Source: Bradyrhizobium sp. SK17 (GTDB lineage: Bacteria > Pseudomonadota > Alphaproteobacteria > Rhizobiales > Xanthobacteraceae). From it: DNA of 64,000 nt. A model generated the notes under the pieces. The model saw nothing but the letters and a program-made list of their open reading frames with translations. It did not search any database and was not told the DNA's origin. Location of the stretch: contig NZ_CP025113.1 in assembly GCF_002831585.1 (NCBI RefSeq), positions 1,736,001-1,800,000 of the forward strand. Reading direction: 5' to 3'. The translations under genes and the position numbers were made by a program. Shown here piece by piece: positions 36,012 through 44,515 of the stretch. Position 1 is the first letter of the stretch. Each line of letters begins with the position of its first letter.

Positions 36012-36036
36012 GCCCCGCCCGATGATCGGGCGGGGC
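36012..36036 (-). terminator. Terminator-like hairpin after the split DUF736 gene
   Basis: Eleven-bp stem GCCCCGCCCGA / TCGGGCGGGGC with a 3-base loop, 17 bp beyond the DUF736 stop. No long T run follows, so termination strength is uncertain; it also lies between two convergent genes. Confidence 0.55.
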
Positions 36037-36052
36037 GTCCTGAGCCAGTCGG

Positions 36053-36229
36053 TCAATCCGCGTTGCGGCGGCTGGGGCGGGACCAGATGAGGCTGTAGCC
36101 CTCGCCGCCTTCGTCGTCGAAAAGGTTGGCGAAGATAGGGGCGGTGAAGCTCGGATCGTCGAGCTTGAGGCCCAGATAGTCGCGGCCTTCGTTCGAGCGC
36201 TTGGACCAGGCGGCGCCGATCTCGACCTT
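36053..36229 (-). pseudogene. DUF736 gene, C-terminal third (cut by RIT element)
   Basis: Codes for [20 protein letters not shown]...[14 protein letters not shown]...[11 protein letters not shown] and stop: the last 58 residues of a DUF736 protein, without a start. The missing parts are at 41152-41270 and 47831-47871. CCTT at 36226-36229 recurs at 41152-41155 on the other side of the RIT element. Joining the three pieces, counting CCTT once, gives exactly 111 codons in one frame. Confidence 0.85.
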
Positions 36230-36251
36230 ATGCGGTGCACCGCATAATACC

Positions 36252-36314
36252 GATTATGCGTAGCGCGGGATTATGCGGAGTCGTTGGCTGGTGGCCGCGG
36301 TTTTCAAGGGCTTT
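36252..36314 (+). repeat. RIT left terminal inverted repeat, 63 bp
   Basis: Begins GATTATGCGTAGCGCGGG and ends TTTTCAAGGGCTTT; identical, inverted, to 41087-41149. It contains GGATTATGCGGAGT, and just inside lies the inverted motif ACTCCGCATAATCC, giving paired candidate recombinase sites about 40 bp apart at each end. Confidence 0.9.
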
Positions 36315-36395
36315 TGTGGCGGCGACACTCCGCATAATCCCGTGGAGAGAAGCCGCGGCGCCTCGCTCGAGGCGAGGCGCCGCAAGGCCTGCGGA

Positions 36396-36695
36396 TCAGC
36401 GCGACCAAACCAGCGCGTAGCCGTCATCGACCGCGACGAGGTTGGCGTAGATCGGCGCCGGGAAGGACGGGTCGTCGAGCTTGACCGAGTGGTAGACGGT
36501 GTTGTTGTCCTTGGAGGTCCGCTGCCACGCGGCACCTATCTCGACATTACCGACCACCACGCGCAAGTTCGGAGCCTTCTCGTTCTCAGAGGGTTCGGCC
36601 GGAAGGAAGCGCGCCTTGAAGTTGAGCGAGAGCGTCTTGATGGTGCCGGTGTAGGAGCCGTCTTCGGCGCGGGTGAAGGTGCCAATCTGAGCCAT
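36396..36695 (-). CDS. DUF736 protein, RIT left cargo
   Basis: 99 residues: [48 protein letters not shown]. Complete DUF736. Preceded by a structured family-1 leader (36696-36990) and followed, about 80 bp after the stop, by the RIT terminal repeat. Closest by eye to the copies at 40708 and 41407. Function unknown. Confidence 0.9.
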   Translation of the reverse strand: MAQIGTFTRAEDGSYTGTIKTLSLNFKARFLPAEPSENEKAPNLRVVVGNVEIGAAWQRTSKDNNTVYHSVKLDDPSFPAPIYANLVAVDDGYALVWSR

Positions 36696-36990
36696 GGTAA
36701 TCTCCTGTTGCTGTTCCCAAGCCCGCGACCATCGCGGCCTTGATGGCGATCTCTGAGCGCCGCAACGACCGGCCCGCAGCCTCTGGCCCGCAGCGCAGCG
36801 GAGGATGGCGGGCTGAGCGATCTTGTTGCCTCGCGAGGAATGCCGCCGCTTGGCGGCAGGGGAAGAAGATCGCGAACAAGCCATTGCGGGTAAAGGTCGG
36901 CGAGCGCAGTGAGCGTATTGTGGCGCGTGATCCGCCAGCAAAAGGCCGGTATGGACGTGGGGCCAAACAGCCCGACAGGAGAGTAACGGC
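36696..36990 (-). promoter_or_regulatory. Family-1 structured leader, copy A (before DUF736)
   Basis: Gene-free. Minus-strand transcript: outer stem GCGATCTT (36873-36866) with AAGATCGC (36824-36817) enclosing TGCCGCC-AAGC-GGCGGCA and CCTCGCGAGG, constant strings TTCTTCCCC and GGCAACAAG, then CATCCTCCGCTGCG, and a last hairpin CCGCGA-TGG-TCGCGG shortly before the ribosome site. Same order in copies B to E with compensating base changes. The stretch 36991-37179 upstream shows only weak similarity to copy C and no gene. Confidence 0.7.
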
Positions 36991-37179
36991 TCAAAGGCAT
37001 CACCACCGCCGCGACGGCGACACCATCACAGCAAGCGCGATTGAGCCACAGCGCTTTGCTTCGCCGATCCCAACCTAATGAAGAAGCGCTCGATTGCTCA
37101 TGCGGGACGGCGCGGTGATGCCGCGACGTCACAGCGCATCAAAGGTATTTCGTCGTAGCGATTGGCTGCCCGACGTCTC

Positions 37180-38187
37180 TCACCCTGAAGGCAGAGGTGC
37201 TTTCTCCGACAGCGAGGCAATCAGCGCGTCTGGTGCCTTGAACCGTCCGCGGCGCAGCGCCGGCGGAATGACCGCTTCCACCGCCTCCAGCTTTTCAGAG
37301 GGATCCATGCGGAGATATATCTCCGTGGTGCGGATATCGGCGTGGCCAAGCCAGAGCGCCACCTTGCGGATGTCGCGTGTGGCCTGCAACATCAGGACCG
37401 CACAACTGTGCCGCAGAAGGTGTGGCGATAGCGTGCGGCCGCTCAGGGTAGGGCATCGAGCCGCGGCGGCCTTTGCGTGCTTTTCGAGGATATACTCAAA
37501 GCCGGCGCGGGTCATCGCCATCCCTTGGGCGTTGACGAACAGCTCTGTCGCTGGCGGCTTCCCTCGCACTGATAGCCAAGCGCGCAGGTCGCGAGCGGTT
37601 TCCTTCCATAGCGGAAGGCTGCGTTCGCGCCGGCCCTTGCCGAACACCAGGATGCTTGGCCTCGGTTGCAGCGTGACGTTTTCCAGGGTGAGGCCGATCA
37701 ACTCGGAGACGCGCAGGCCGCCGGCGAAGCACAGATGCAACATCGCCCGATCCCGCAGTCCGAGGCGTGTCGTCGCGTCGGGAGCATTAAGCACGGCGCG
37801 GATCTCGTCCATGGTCAGATGGCGGATGAGCTTCTGGTCATGACGCTTGCCTGGGATCGCATTGATCTGGGCGACCTGCTCCAACGCGCCAGGGTGCCGC
37901 AGCTCGACGTAGCGCATGAACGACTTGATCGCGGCGAGCCGCAGGTTGCGAGTCGCCGGACCGTTGCCGCGGTCATGTTCGATGTGATGCAGGAACGCGA
38001 CCACCATGTCTGCATCGATCTGCTCGAGCTGGAGTAGAGAGGGGCGCGTGTGCAGGCGCTGGGCGGTGAAGGCGAACAATAGCTGGAAGCTATACGCATA
38101 GGTCTCGCAGGAGTGCGGACTGTAGCCGCGCTGCTGCGGCATGTGCTCGCGCATGAAGCTGGTGATGAGCGGGGCGATCGGCGTCAT
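37180..38187 (-). CDS. ritC: RIT tyrosine recombinase 3 (RitC-type)
   Basis: 335 residues. Catalytic residues Arg159 (GGLRVSEL), Lys184 (FGKGRRERSLP), His256-x-x-Arg259 (SPHLLRHS), His282 (LGHADIRTTEIYL) and Tyr291 all present. Third gene of the trio, start overlapping the stop of the second by 4 bp. Names follow transcription order; the assignment to RitC is by position. Confidence 0.88.
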   Translation of the reverse strand: MTPIAPLITSFMREHMPQQRGYSPHSCETYAYSFQLLFAFTAQRLHTRPSLLQLEQIDADMVVAFLHHIEHDRGNGPATRNLRLAAIKSFMRYVELRHPGALEQVAQINAIPGKRHDQKLIRHLTMDEIRAVLNAPDATTRLGLRDRAMLHLCFAGGLRVSELIGLTLENVTLQPRPSILVFGKGRRERSLPLWKETARDLRAWLSVRGKPPATELFVNAQGMAMTRAGFEYILEKHAKAAAARCPTLSGRTLSPHLLRHSCAVLMLQATRDIRKVALWLGHADIRTTEIYLRMDPSEKLEAVEAVIPPALRRGRFKAPDALIASLSEKAPLPSG

Positions 38188-39098
38188 GCGACCTCCCCGG
38201 CGATCAGCGTCTCAGCAGCATCTGCAATATCGGCCATGAGGTCCGGGGTGGCTTCCAGATACCAGTAGGTATGCCGGATGTCCGCATGACCGAGATAGGT
38301 GGAGAGAGCGACGAAGTCGCGCGCAACGTCATCACGACGCATCGCGCATTGCTCCAGCACGCGCGTCGCGAAGGTGTGGCGCAGATCATGGATACGCGGA
38401 CGTCGCGACCGATTCTGACCGACGTCAGCTTTGCGCAGGATTACATAGAAGTTGGTCTGGGCGGTCCGAACCGACATCGGCTTGGCATCCACAGACAGGA
38501 ACACATGGTCATCCAGACCGGCGAACCGCCGCCGGACCTCGAGATAGGCCTGCAGCGCTTCGACCACGCTGGGGTGCATTGGCACAAGCCGGCTCTTGTT
38601 GAACTTGGTCTGGCGGATGTGCAGCACGCCGTCGGGCAGCAGATCGCCCAACTTCAAGTTCAGAGCCTCGGAGATCCGCAGACCGGTCGATGCGAGCAGC
38701 CCGATCAGCATCACATAGATGTGGCGCCTTAGCGGGCTGGGCTTCTGGCGCCGCAGATTGCCTGCAGCGTCGAGCATGCGAGCCAGTTCCTCTGGCGTAT
38801 AGATATAGGGCGCGGGACGTGTTGCAGGGCGGCGGGGATGATGCGGAACTTCATGCTCGCGATCCTCGGCGTAGAGGAAGCGTGCAAAGAGCGCGATCTC
38901 CTGAAGCCGCCGTTGGTGACTGCCCGGGGTCGACGAGACGGCCGCCGCCCACGCGATCGCGGTCTCGCGGCGAACATGAGTATCGCCGCGGTCGACCGCA
39001 TAGCGCGCGAACGCGGTGAGGTGTCGGGCCGTCTTTGCGAGCTTGAAGCCGAGCGAGCGGCGCAGCTCGATGTAGCGATCAACATCATCGATCAGCAT
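38184..39098 (-). CDS. ritB: RIT tyrosine recombinase 2 (RitB-type)
   Basis: 304 residues from ATG 39098 (MLIDDVDRYIELRRSLGF), which overlaps the first recombinase by 7 bp; longer frames are the first gene out of frame. Arg141 (STGLRISEAL), His237-x-x-Arg240 (IHDLRHTFATR), His271 (YLGHADIRHTYWYL) and Tyr280 present. Confidence 0.87.
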   Translation of the reverse strand: MLIDDVDRYIELRRSLGFKLAKTARHLTAFARYAVDRGDTHVRRETAIAWAAAVSSTPGSHQRRLQEIALFARFLYAEDREHEVPHHPRRPATRPAPYIYTPEELARMLDAAGNLRRQKPSPLRRHIYVMLIGLLASTGLRISEALNLKLGDLLPDGVLHIRQTKFNKSRLVPMHPSVVEALQAYLEVRRRFAGLDDHVFLSVDAKPMSVRTAQTNFYVILRKADVGQNRSRRPRIHDLRHTFATRVLEQCAMRRDDVARDFVALSTYLGHADIRHTYWYLEATPDLMADIADAAETLIAGEVA

Positions 39099-40318
39099 GG
39101 CGACCTCCCCGGCCAGGGCTGCGCGATGGCCGACAGCAGGGCGATATCGACTTTGGCGTAATGCGCCGTCATTGCCTGCGACCGGTGGCGCAGCACTGTG
39201 CTCACGCCCGGCAGGCTGACGCCGTGGCGGAGCATCGCCGTGGCCGCCGAGTGGCGCAGGATATGCGCACCCTTGTAGCGGCTCTCGATGCCCCCACGCT
39301 TGAGCGCGCGCTTGACCAGGTCTTTGACCGTGAGGCGGTCGATTGGCCGCAGTGGCGCATATTCGGTGATGAACAGGGATGGTGTGCCCAGTGCCGGCCG
39401 TCCGCGTTCTATGTAGGCGAGCAGCGCGTCGCCGATCTCCTGGGTGAGCGGCAGCAGTTCCTCGCGCCGGCCTTTGCCGCACAGGCGGATGCTGCCTTGC
39501 CGCCAGTCGATATCATCGAAGCTGAGCCGCGCCACCTCGCTCGCCCGAAGCCCAAGCCGGACCAACAGCAGGATGATGGCGCGGTCGCGCAGGCGCCGCT
39601 CTCCATTGCATGCACCGATAATCCGCGCGATATCAGCATCAGGCAGGAAGCGCGGGATCGATGCCAGCCGCCATCCCGCAACATTCGGCATGGCGTGGTC
39701 GAGCCCAGACGGACATCGTCCTCTCGCGATCAGGAAGCGCAAGAACGCGCGGATGCCGACCGATATGCCCTTCATGCGCTCGACCGATACGGCCTTCGCA
39801 CGTTCGATCATGTATGCCCGGATCGTTACGGCGTCGTAGGAGGTCGGGATATCCCCCAGCGCTTGGACGAAGGGAGTAATCGTCCCAAGATACGCCGCGA
39901 GCGTCGTTTCGGCCAGGCCGCGCTGCTCGCGGGCCCAAGCGGCAAACTCGACAACCACTGGCGCTGCCGGTTTAGCCGGCAATCGCATTAACTGGCCTTG
40001 ATCCTCAAGGTAGGCGATGAACAGCTTGGCGCACTCGACCGCGTCCTTGTTGAGGTCGCCGCGGAAGCGCGGCCGATGTCCCGCTTCGATCAAGGAGAAC
40101 GAGGCCGCGTGCGCCTCACGGATTGCAGCCAGCGTGTAGCCTGCCCCGCGCGCCCAGTGCGTCCAACTCGCAAGCAGCCGCATCCTCTCGACGATGGTAA
40201 GTGGCGTGTATCGGCGCTCACGGAGCCATCGCGCAAAGTCGACCGCGTGGTCTGCGGCCATTCCCGCCTTCAATCGGTCAGAGACCGCGTTCTGACGGAC
40301 ATAAACACCTGTCGGCAT
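39092..40318 (-). CDS. ritA: RIT tyrosine recombinase 1 (RitA-type)
   Basis: 408 residues. N-terminal SAM-like DNA-binding domains and C-terminal catalytic domain: Arg258 (LGLRASEVARLS), His352-x-x-Arg355 (AHILRHSAAT), His378 (VLRHRSQAMTAHY) and Tyr387. First gene of the trio. Expressed leftward from the region before 40318; its upstream spacer abuts the oppositely oriented leader of the right-hand DUF736 gene. Confidence 0.87.
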   Translation of the reverse strand: MPTGVYVRQNAVSDRLKAGMAADHAVDFARWLRERRYTPLTIVERMRLLASWTHWARGAGYTLAAIREAHAASFSLIEAGHRPRFRGDLNKDAVECAKLFIAYLEDQGQLMRLPAKPAAPVVVEFAAWAREQRGLAETTLAAYLGTITPFVQALGDIPTSYDAVTIRAYMIERAKAVSVERMKGISVGIRAFLRFLIARGRCPSGLDHAMPNVAGWRLASIPRFLPDADIARIIGACNGERRLRDRAIILLLVRLGLRASEVARLSFDDIDWRQGSIRLCGKGRREELLPLTQEIGDALLAYIERGRPALGTPSLFITEYAPLRPIDRLTVKDLVKRALKRGGIESRYKGAHILRHSAATAMLRHGVSLPGVSTVLRHRSQAMTAHYAKVDIALLSAIAQPWPGRSPC

Positions 40319-40489
40319 GTCGCCCCCTTCTGCATGTGGAGGCAGGACTATGGTCGAGGTGGTTGCTGTTCGGAACGTCAGTCAGTGATTGTGCCGCGTG
40401 CACTCGTCCCATGCGTGACCGACTGGAGCCGGTGATTCTCCAGGCGCGCCGTGATGCCCTGCGACCGACGGGCCTGTTGTCGGCGGATC

Positions 40490-40707
40490 TGCCCCGAGAT
40501 GCGGTCTGCGACCCGGCCTATTCCCCGCAACAGCGTGCGTCGATCTTCTTCCCCGCGGCTGCGCCGCTCCTCGCGGAGCAACAAGATCGCCGCACGCCGT
40601 CCTTCGCATGCGCTGCGGCCTGACGGTGCGGGTCGGCCGTCCCGGGGCTTTCGATCGCCACAAGGCCGCGATGGTCGCGGGCTTGAACACAGCACAGGAG
40701 ATCCACC
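40490..40707 (+). promoter_or_regulatory. Family-1 structured leader, copy B (before DUF736)
   Basis: Outer stem CGATCTT (40541-40547) with AAGATCG (40583-40589), enclosing GCGGC-TGC-GCCGC and CTCC-TCGC-GGAG; constant TTCTTCCCC and GCAACAAG; last hairpin CCGCGA-TGG-TCGCGG before AGGAG and ATG 40708. It is the only copy on the plus strand, because the RIT right end is the mirror of the left. The stretch 40319-40489 has only weak leader similarity and no gene. Confidence 0.68.
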
Positions 40708-41010
40708 ATGTCCCAGATCGGTTCGTTCACCCGCAGCAACGATGGCACCTACACCGGCACCATCAAGACGCTCGCGATCGATGCCAAGGCCCGCATCGTC
40801 CCCAGCGATCCCGCCTCCACCAGCGACAAGGCGCCAGACCTGCGCGTGATCGTCTCAGGCGTCGAGATCGGTGCCGCCTGGCGCCGGACTTCGAAGGACA
40901 ATCGCTCCTACCACTCGGTCAAGCTCGACGATCCGTCCTTCACGGCGCCCATCTACGCCAACCTCTTCGAAGGCGACGATGGCGAGTGTGCGCTGATCTG
41001 GTCGCGCTGA
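40708..41010 (+). CDS. DUF736 protein, RIT right cargo
   Basis: 100 residues: [50 protein letters not shown]. Complete DUF736 with its own family-1 leader and AGGAG ribosome site. Reads outward toward the right terminal repeat, mirror to 36396-36695. Confidence 0.9.
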   Translation: MSQIGSFTRSNDGTYTGTIKTLAIDAKARIVPSDPASTSDKAPDLRVIVSGVEIGAAWRRTSKDNRSYHSVKLDDPSFTAPIYANLFEGDDGECALIWSR

Positions 41011-41086
41011 CCTACACCGCGGCGTCTCGCAAACACGCGAGGCGCCGCGGACAGCGCCCCGTCATTATGCGGAGCGACACAGCGGC

Positions 41087-41149
41087 AAAGCCCTTGAAAA
41101 CCGCGGCCACCAGCCAACGACTCCGCATAATCCCGCGCTACGCATAATC
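41087..41149 (-). repeat. RIT right terminal inverted repeat, 63 bp
   Basis: Exact inverted copy of 36252-36314. The internal motif CTCCGCATAAT (inverted ATTATGCGGAG at 41063-41073 region) is kept on the inner side. Two bases (AG) separate it from the CCTT at 41152-41155. Confidence 0.9.
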
Positions 41150-41151
41150 AG

Positions 41152-41270
41152 CCTTGCCAACGAAGACGCGGTGCGAAGGGGCGTTGTCGTTGGAGCGAGT
41201 CTCCTCGGGGACGATGCGGACGTTCTTGGCCTGAACGCTTAGGGTAACGATTTCGCCGGTGTAGCCGTTT
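41152..41270 (-). pseudogene. DUF736 gene, middle third (between two elements)
   Basis: Reads NGYTGEIVTLSVQAKNVRIV...SNDNAPSHRVFVGK without start or stop: residues 15 to about 53 of the split DUF736 protein. Left of it is the RIT element, right of it the four-gene recombinase element that begins with tAGGTCA at 41271. Confidence 0.85.
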
Positions 41271-41406
41271 TAGGTCAGCCGTCAACTGTCCTTCTGAAAC
41301 GAAGCATCGGTGTTTGCTTCGTTATTTGCTGGAGGACACTTCCGAGATGTCCTTTAGCGCGATCGCGGCGCCCCGTGATGGAGCGCCGCGTCGATGGTTG
41401 AGCGCT

Positions 41407-41703
41407 TCAGCGCGACCAGATGAGAGCGAAGCCGTCTTCGTTCTCCACGAGGCTTGCGTAGATCGGAGCGGGGAAGCTCGGATCGTCGAGCTTGAGGGAG
41501 TGATACTCCCGGCCCGTCTCCTTGGCGACCTTCTTCCAGGCAGCCCCGATCTCGATGTTGCCGACGAGCGCGCGGAGGTCGGGCGACTTCTCGCTGTCCT
41601 TCTCGGCGACGACCAGGCGAGCCTTGACGCTGAGGTTGAGGGTCTTGATGACTCCGGCGAACGAACCGTCTTCGTTGCGGGTGAACGTACCGATCTGAGC
41701 CAT
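41407..41703 (-). CDS. DUF736 protein, cargo of the four-gene element
   Basis: 98 residues: [50 protein letters not shown]. Complete, with a family-1 leader and AAAGGAG site. Located next to the left end of the element, C terminus outward, the same placement as in the RIT element. Confidence 0.9.
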   Translation of the reverse strand: MAQIGTFTRNEDGSFAGVIKTLNLSVKARLVVAEKDSEKSPDLRALVGNIEIGAAWKKVAKETGREYHSLKLDDPSFPAPIYASLVENEDGFALIWSR

Positions 41704-41990
41704 AGGTCTTCTCCTTTGCTGTATCAGGTCGCGACCATCGCGGCCTTGATGGCGATCGGAAAACACCGGGCGACCGGCCCGCACCCGAAGGGCTGAAACG
41801 CAGTGGAAGGCGGCGCAGGGACGAGCTTCTTGCCTCGCGAGGAAGCCGCGCGGAGGCGTTAGCCGAGCACGGCGGGGAAGAAGGTCGTCATCGCGCTGTT
41901 GCGGGAACGAGGGCGGGCTGCGCAGCAGCCGAACGCGGTGTGAGATACGCCAGCAAGAAAGGCCGCAATGGACGCACTTCTGGACAGCCC
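41704..41990 (-). promoter_or_regulatory. Family-1 structured leader, copy C (before DUF736)
   Basis: Outer stem GACGACCTT (41889-41881) with AAGCTCGTC (41828-41820), one C-C mismatch, enclosing GCCG-TGCT-CGGC and CCTCGCGAGG; constant CTTCTTCCCC and GGCAAG; last hairpin CGCGA-TGG-TCGCG. Upstream part resembles copy A (CTCTCCT, CGGCCTTT, TGCTGGCG in order). The rest of the gap to 42181 has no gene. Confidence 0.68.
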
Positions 41991-42181
41991 TGCGAAGGAG
42001 AGACTCTGGCTTACGGCATAGAAACACCAACGACCACGGTCTGACGGACTATCGAGACACTTCCTGCGCATTGGCCACCCTCGTCATCCGAGAAGCTGCG
42101 AGGACGACATGATCCAGCTTCGTCCGGCAACGAGCTATCGGTGCATCGTGCGGCAAGAAGGCTGGGCGGGAAACGACATCA

Positions 42182-42658
42182 TCATCGACCCTCTCCGTGC
42201 TCACCGACCGACGATCGTAGCAACTGGGGGCGACGACGGTGATCAAGCTCCTTCGTTAACTGCGCGATGCGGTGCTCGGCCCTGTCGGCACGGCGTTCCG
42301 CTTCGGTCGCGCGCCGCAGGAGTCCGGCATTCTCGGTCGCGAGCTGGCGAAGCTGACCCTGCATAATATCGACGGCGATGCGTTGTTCGGCGGCCTTCTC
42401 GGCGACGGCGGCGATCCGATCAGGAGCCCGCCGCTGCTGACGGACGCGGATCAGCTCGTCGAGGATATCGCGGTGATTGGCGTAGATGGCATTACGTCCA
42501 ACGCGCGCCTCCCTCGCGAGAGCTGCGACGGTCAATTGCCGTTCGATCATCGGAGACCCCACGGAGCTGCGGGCCAGGCGGTCGAGGGCAGCGCGCAGCT
42601 TCTCGGCTGTCGCTTGCACGCGCCGATCAAGTGGGTTTGCGGCCGTCATCTTCGGCAT
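42182..42658 (-). CDS. DUF6262-type coiled-coil accessory protein of the recombinase element
   Basis: 158 residues from ATG 42658 (CAGGAGGAG just upstream). N part LTVAALAREARVGRNAIYANH resembles a helix-turn-helix, C part is a coiled coil (LRQLATENAGLLRRATEAERR). Small proteins of this kind are the last gene in Tn554-type and gamma-mobile-trio modules (TnpC/GmtX-like). Overlaps the preceding recombinase gene by 32 bp. Confidence 0.7.
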   Translation of the reverse strand: MPKMTAANPLDRRVQATAEKLRAALDRLARSSVGSPMIERQLTVAALAREARVGRNAIYANHRDILDELIRVRQQRRAPDRIAAVAEKAAEQRIAVDIMQGQLRQLATENAGLLRRATEAERRADRAEHRIAQLTKELDHRRRPQLLRSSVGEHGEGR

Positions 42659-44513
42659 GGGCTCCTCCTGTAGCGGAAAGATCGGAAAGGACACGCTCGC
42701 ACTCGGCAATGCGCGTTCTGGCGAGAGCGATGCTCGATGCATCGAGTCGATCGTCGGCGACCAAAGCGATGTTGCGATCAAGGCGCGCTTGCCAGACCGG
42801 GCGGTGCCGCTCAGTGACTGCGAAGTTAGCGCAGCTCATGCAGGTGCTCTCGGTGCGCCACAGCGGGTTCGGACCGCGTTCGTCCCCCATGCAAGCGGCG
42901 GACTCGACGCGATAGACACAATACCCCCAGTCGCAGACGCCGAGCCGCATGCCGCTCTCCTCGATGAGGAAATCGACATAGCCGGCGAGTTCGCCGTCGC
43001 GGGTCCGGCCGCGGAAGCGCGACCGCGACGACAGCATGCGCCCCGCCTTGCCGCCAAGACGCGACGCGGTGAGCAACTCCTCGAGCGCAGATCGCGTCTC
43101 GTCGAGTGTTTGCGCATCGACGAGTTCGCCGAGATCAAAATCTGTTCCGACATAGGCGCTGTCGGTCATAATGCGGGTCACATGCCCGAAATGATGCTGC
43201 AAGGCATGAAGGCCGGTGCGGTCGCGCTTGCCGACGAAGCGGGCAAAGGTCTTACGGCCTTGGTGCGTGGTCAGACGCCAAGGCGTTCCATCGTCGTTGA
43301 GCGGCATGTCGATGAAAGCCGCAAATCTCTCGTTCAGACGGATAACGAGAGAACTGCCCGTTGGGACCTCCGGCACGCGGCGATCGATGATGCCGTTCCC
43401 GGCGATGGAGAGCCACAGGTCCAACCGGCCGCTCTGAGCGCGCAAGGGTTCTGAGAGACGGCGCAAGACGTCGACGGCACGCAGAACGGGCGGCGGCGCT
43501 GGCCAGAGGTGCGGCACGCCGGCATCGTTGCCGGCGGTCTTGAATATCCGGCCGCGGAGATAAGCAAAGGCTTCCGTCTTATCTGCGGACGGATGCTCCT
43601 CGACGCAGTGAGCATTGAGCGTCAGAATCTCCGAGGCTCTTGCGCCGACCAGATAGGCAATGGTGACGAAGCAAGCTTCCTGGATGCGATTGATCAGCCC
43701 GCGCAGGTGCCTCGTTCGCGTCAACGGCGGATGCCAGGGCACGTTCTCGCCCTCGATCGTGGAAAACCGAAATGAAGACACGAGTGCCCGGACGGCCTGC
43801 CGGTGAACGAAGAAGGAGCGACTTTGATCATCCATGCGAAACGGCACGGCCTGGTCGCGTAGTGCGATCACGTCATCGGCCGGCTGTCCGATGAGTCGGA
43901 TCGCGGCCGAGACGAGCGGCACGGCGATGGCATCGGGCGTGAATGGCAGGCGCTGCACGGTATGGCGGCTGAATCCGGAATGAGCGCCTACGCGGTCTTC
44001 GTCGAACGGGTGCTCTGGTGGTGGGCATGCGAGCTTGCGCCGTTGCTGGTAGAGGGCGAGCAAAAGGTTGGCGTAGTCGTGACGGGTCCCAGGTCTGATC
44101 AGCGCGCCATTGTGTCTTCGTCGCCCGGCAATGTCGTGCATGAACCGGGCGGCGGCATCGCGATCGAGGTCGCCGAAGCTGCGCATTGCTTGGCCAGCCA
44201 TCCATCGGATCAGGATGCGGAGCTTGACGGCCGCGGCAACAAGGGTTCTCGCGCGGGCGTGCCGCCTGCCTGGCGGCGGATCGAGGCGAAGCGACCACAA
44301 AAAGATGCGCGCATCTTCCAGCCAGCGGCCCCAACATGGGTCTGTGAAGCGGCTGCCGTCTGGCAGTTCGAAATCCCAATCGATCTGGAGCTGCGATCTC
44401 CGCAGGTCGGATCGCAGGCCATCGAGATGCCATTGCGGGTCCGACCATAGCGACTCTGCCGAAACCTTCTGCGGCGGATCAACGTCATGCGTGGGATCAG
44501 CTTGGAGCAGCAT
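42627..44513 (-). CDS. Large tyrosine-recombinase-like protein (third of element)
   Basis: 628 residues. Recombinase-like core: LVGARASEILTL (Arg), THQGRKTFARFVGKRD (Arg) and FGHVTRIMTDSAYVG (His...Tyr), with a Cys-rich C-terminal segment (CDWGYCVY, CMSCANF) likely binding metal. Length and Cys motif recall TnpB of Tn554 or GmtZ-like integrases. Start 3 bp after the preceding gene. Confidence 0.75.
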   Translation of the reverse strand: MLLQADPTHDVDPPQKVSAESLWSDPQWHLDGLRSDLRRSQLQIDWDFELPDGSRFTDPCWGRWLEDARIFLWSLRLDPPPGRRHARARTLVAAAVKLRILIRWMAGQAMRSFGDLDRDAAARFMHDIAGRRRHNGALIRPGTRHDYANLLLALYQQRRKLACPPPEHPFDEDRVGAHSGFSRHTVQRLPFTPDAIAVPLVSAAIRLIGQPADDVIALRDQAVPFRMDDQSRSFFVHRQAVRALVSSFRFSTIEGENVPWHPPLTRTRHLRGLINRIQEACFVTIAYLVGARASEILTLNAHCVEEHPSADKTEAFAYLRGRIFKTAGNDAGVPHLWPAPPPVLRAVDVLRRLSEPLRAQSGRLDLWLSIAGNGIIDRRVPEVPTGSSLVIRLNERFAAFIDMPLNDDGTPWRLTTHQGRKTFARFVGKRDRTGLHALQHHFGHVTRIMTDSAYVGTDFDLGELVDAQTLDETRSALEELLTASRLGGKAGRMLSSRSRFRGRTRDGELAGYVDFLIEESGMRLGVCDWGYCVYRVESAACMGDERGPNPLWRTESTCMSCANFAVTERHRPVWQARLDRNIALVADDRLDASSIALARTRIAECERVLSDLSATGGAHAEDDGRKPT

Positions 44514-44515
44514 GA

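Larger units (their letters stand above)
36230..41151. mobile_element. RIT element (three tyrosine recombinases) inserted in a DUF736 gene
   Basis: 4.9 kb. Three overlapping tyrosine-recombinase genes on the minus strand, perfect 63-bp terminal inverted repeats (36252-36314 and 41087-41149), and a DUF736 gene next to each end, both reading outward. It interrupts another DUF736 gene, with CCTT on both sides. The trio with overlapping starts and stops and inverted repeats is the definition of RIT elements. The left end has an extra 22-bp segment outside the repeat that contains a 16-bp palindrome (36230-36245). Confidence 0.85.

Noticed and set aside
36252..36350. Repeated CCGCATAAT/ATTATGCGG motifs as a CRISPR-like array
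   Set aside because: They are inverted recombinase sites at the two ends of the RIT element, not evenly spaced direct repeats, and no cas genes are present.
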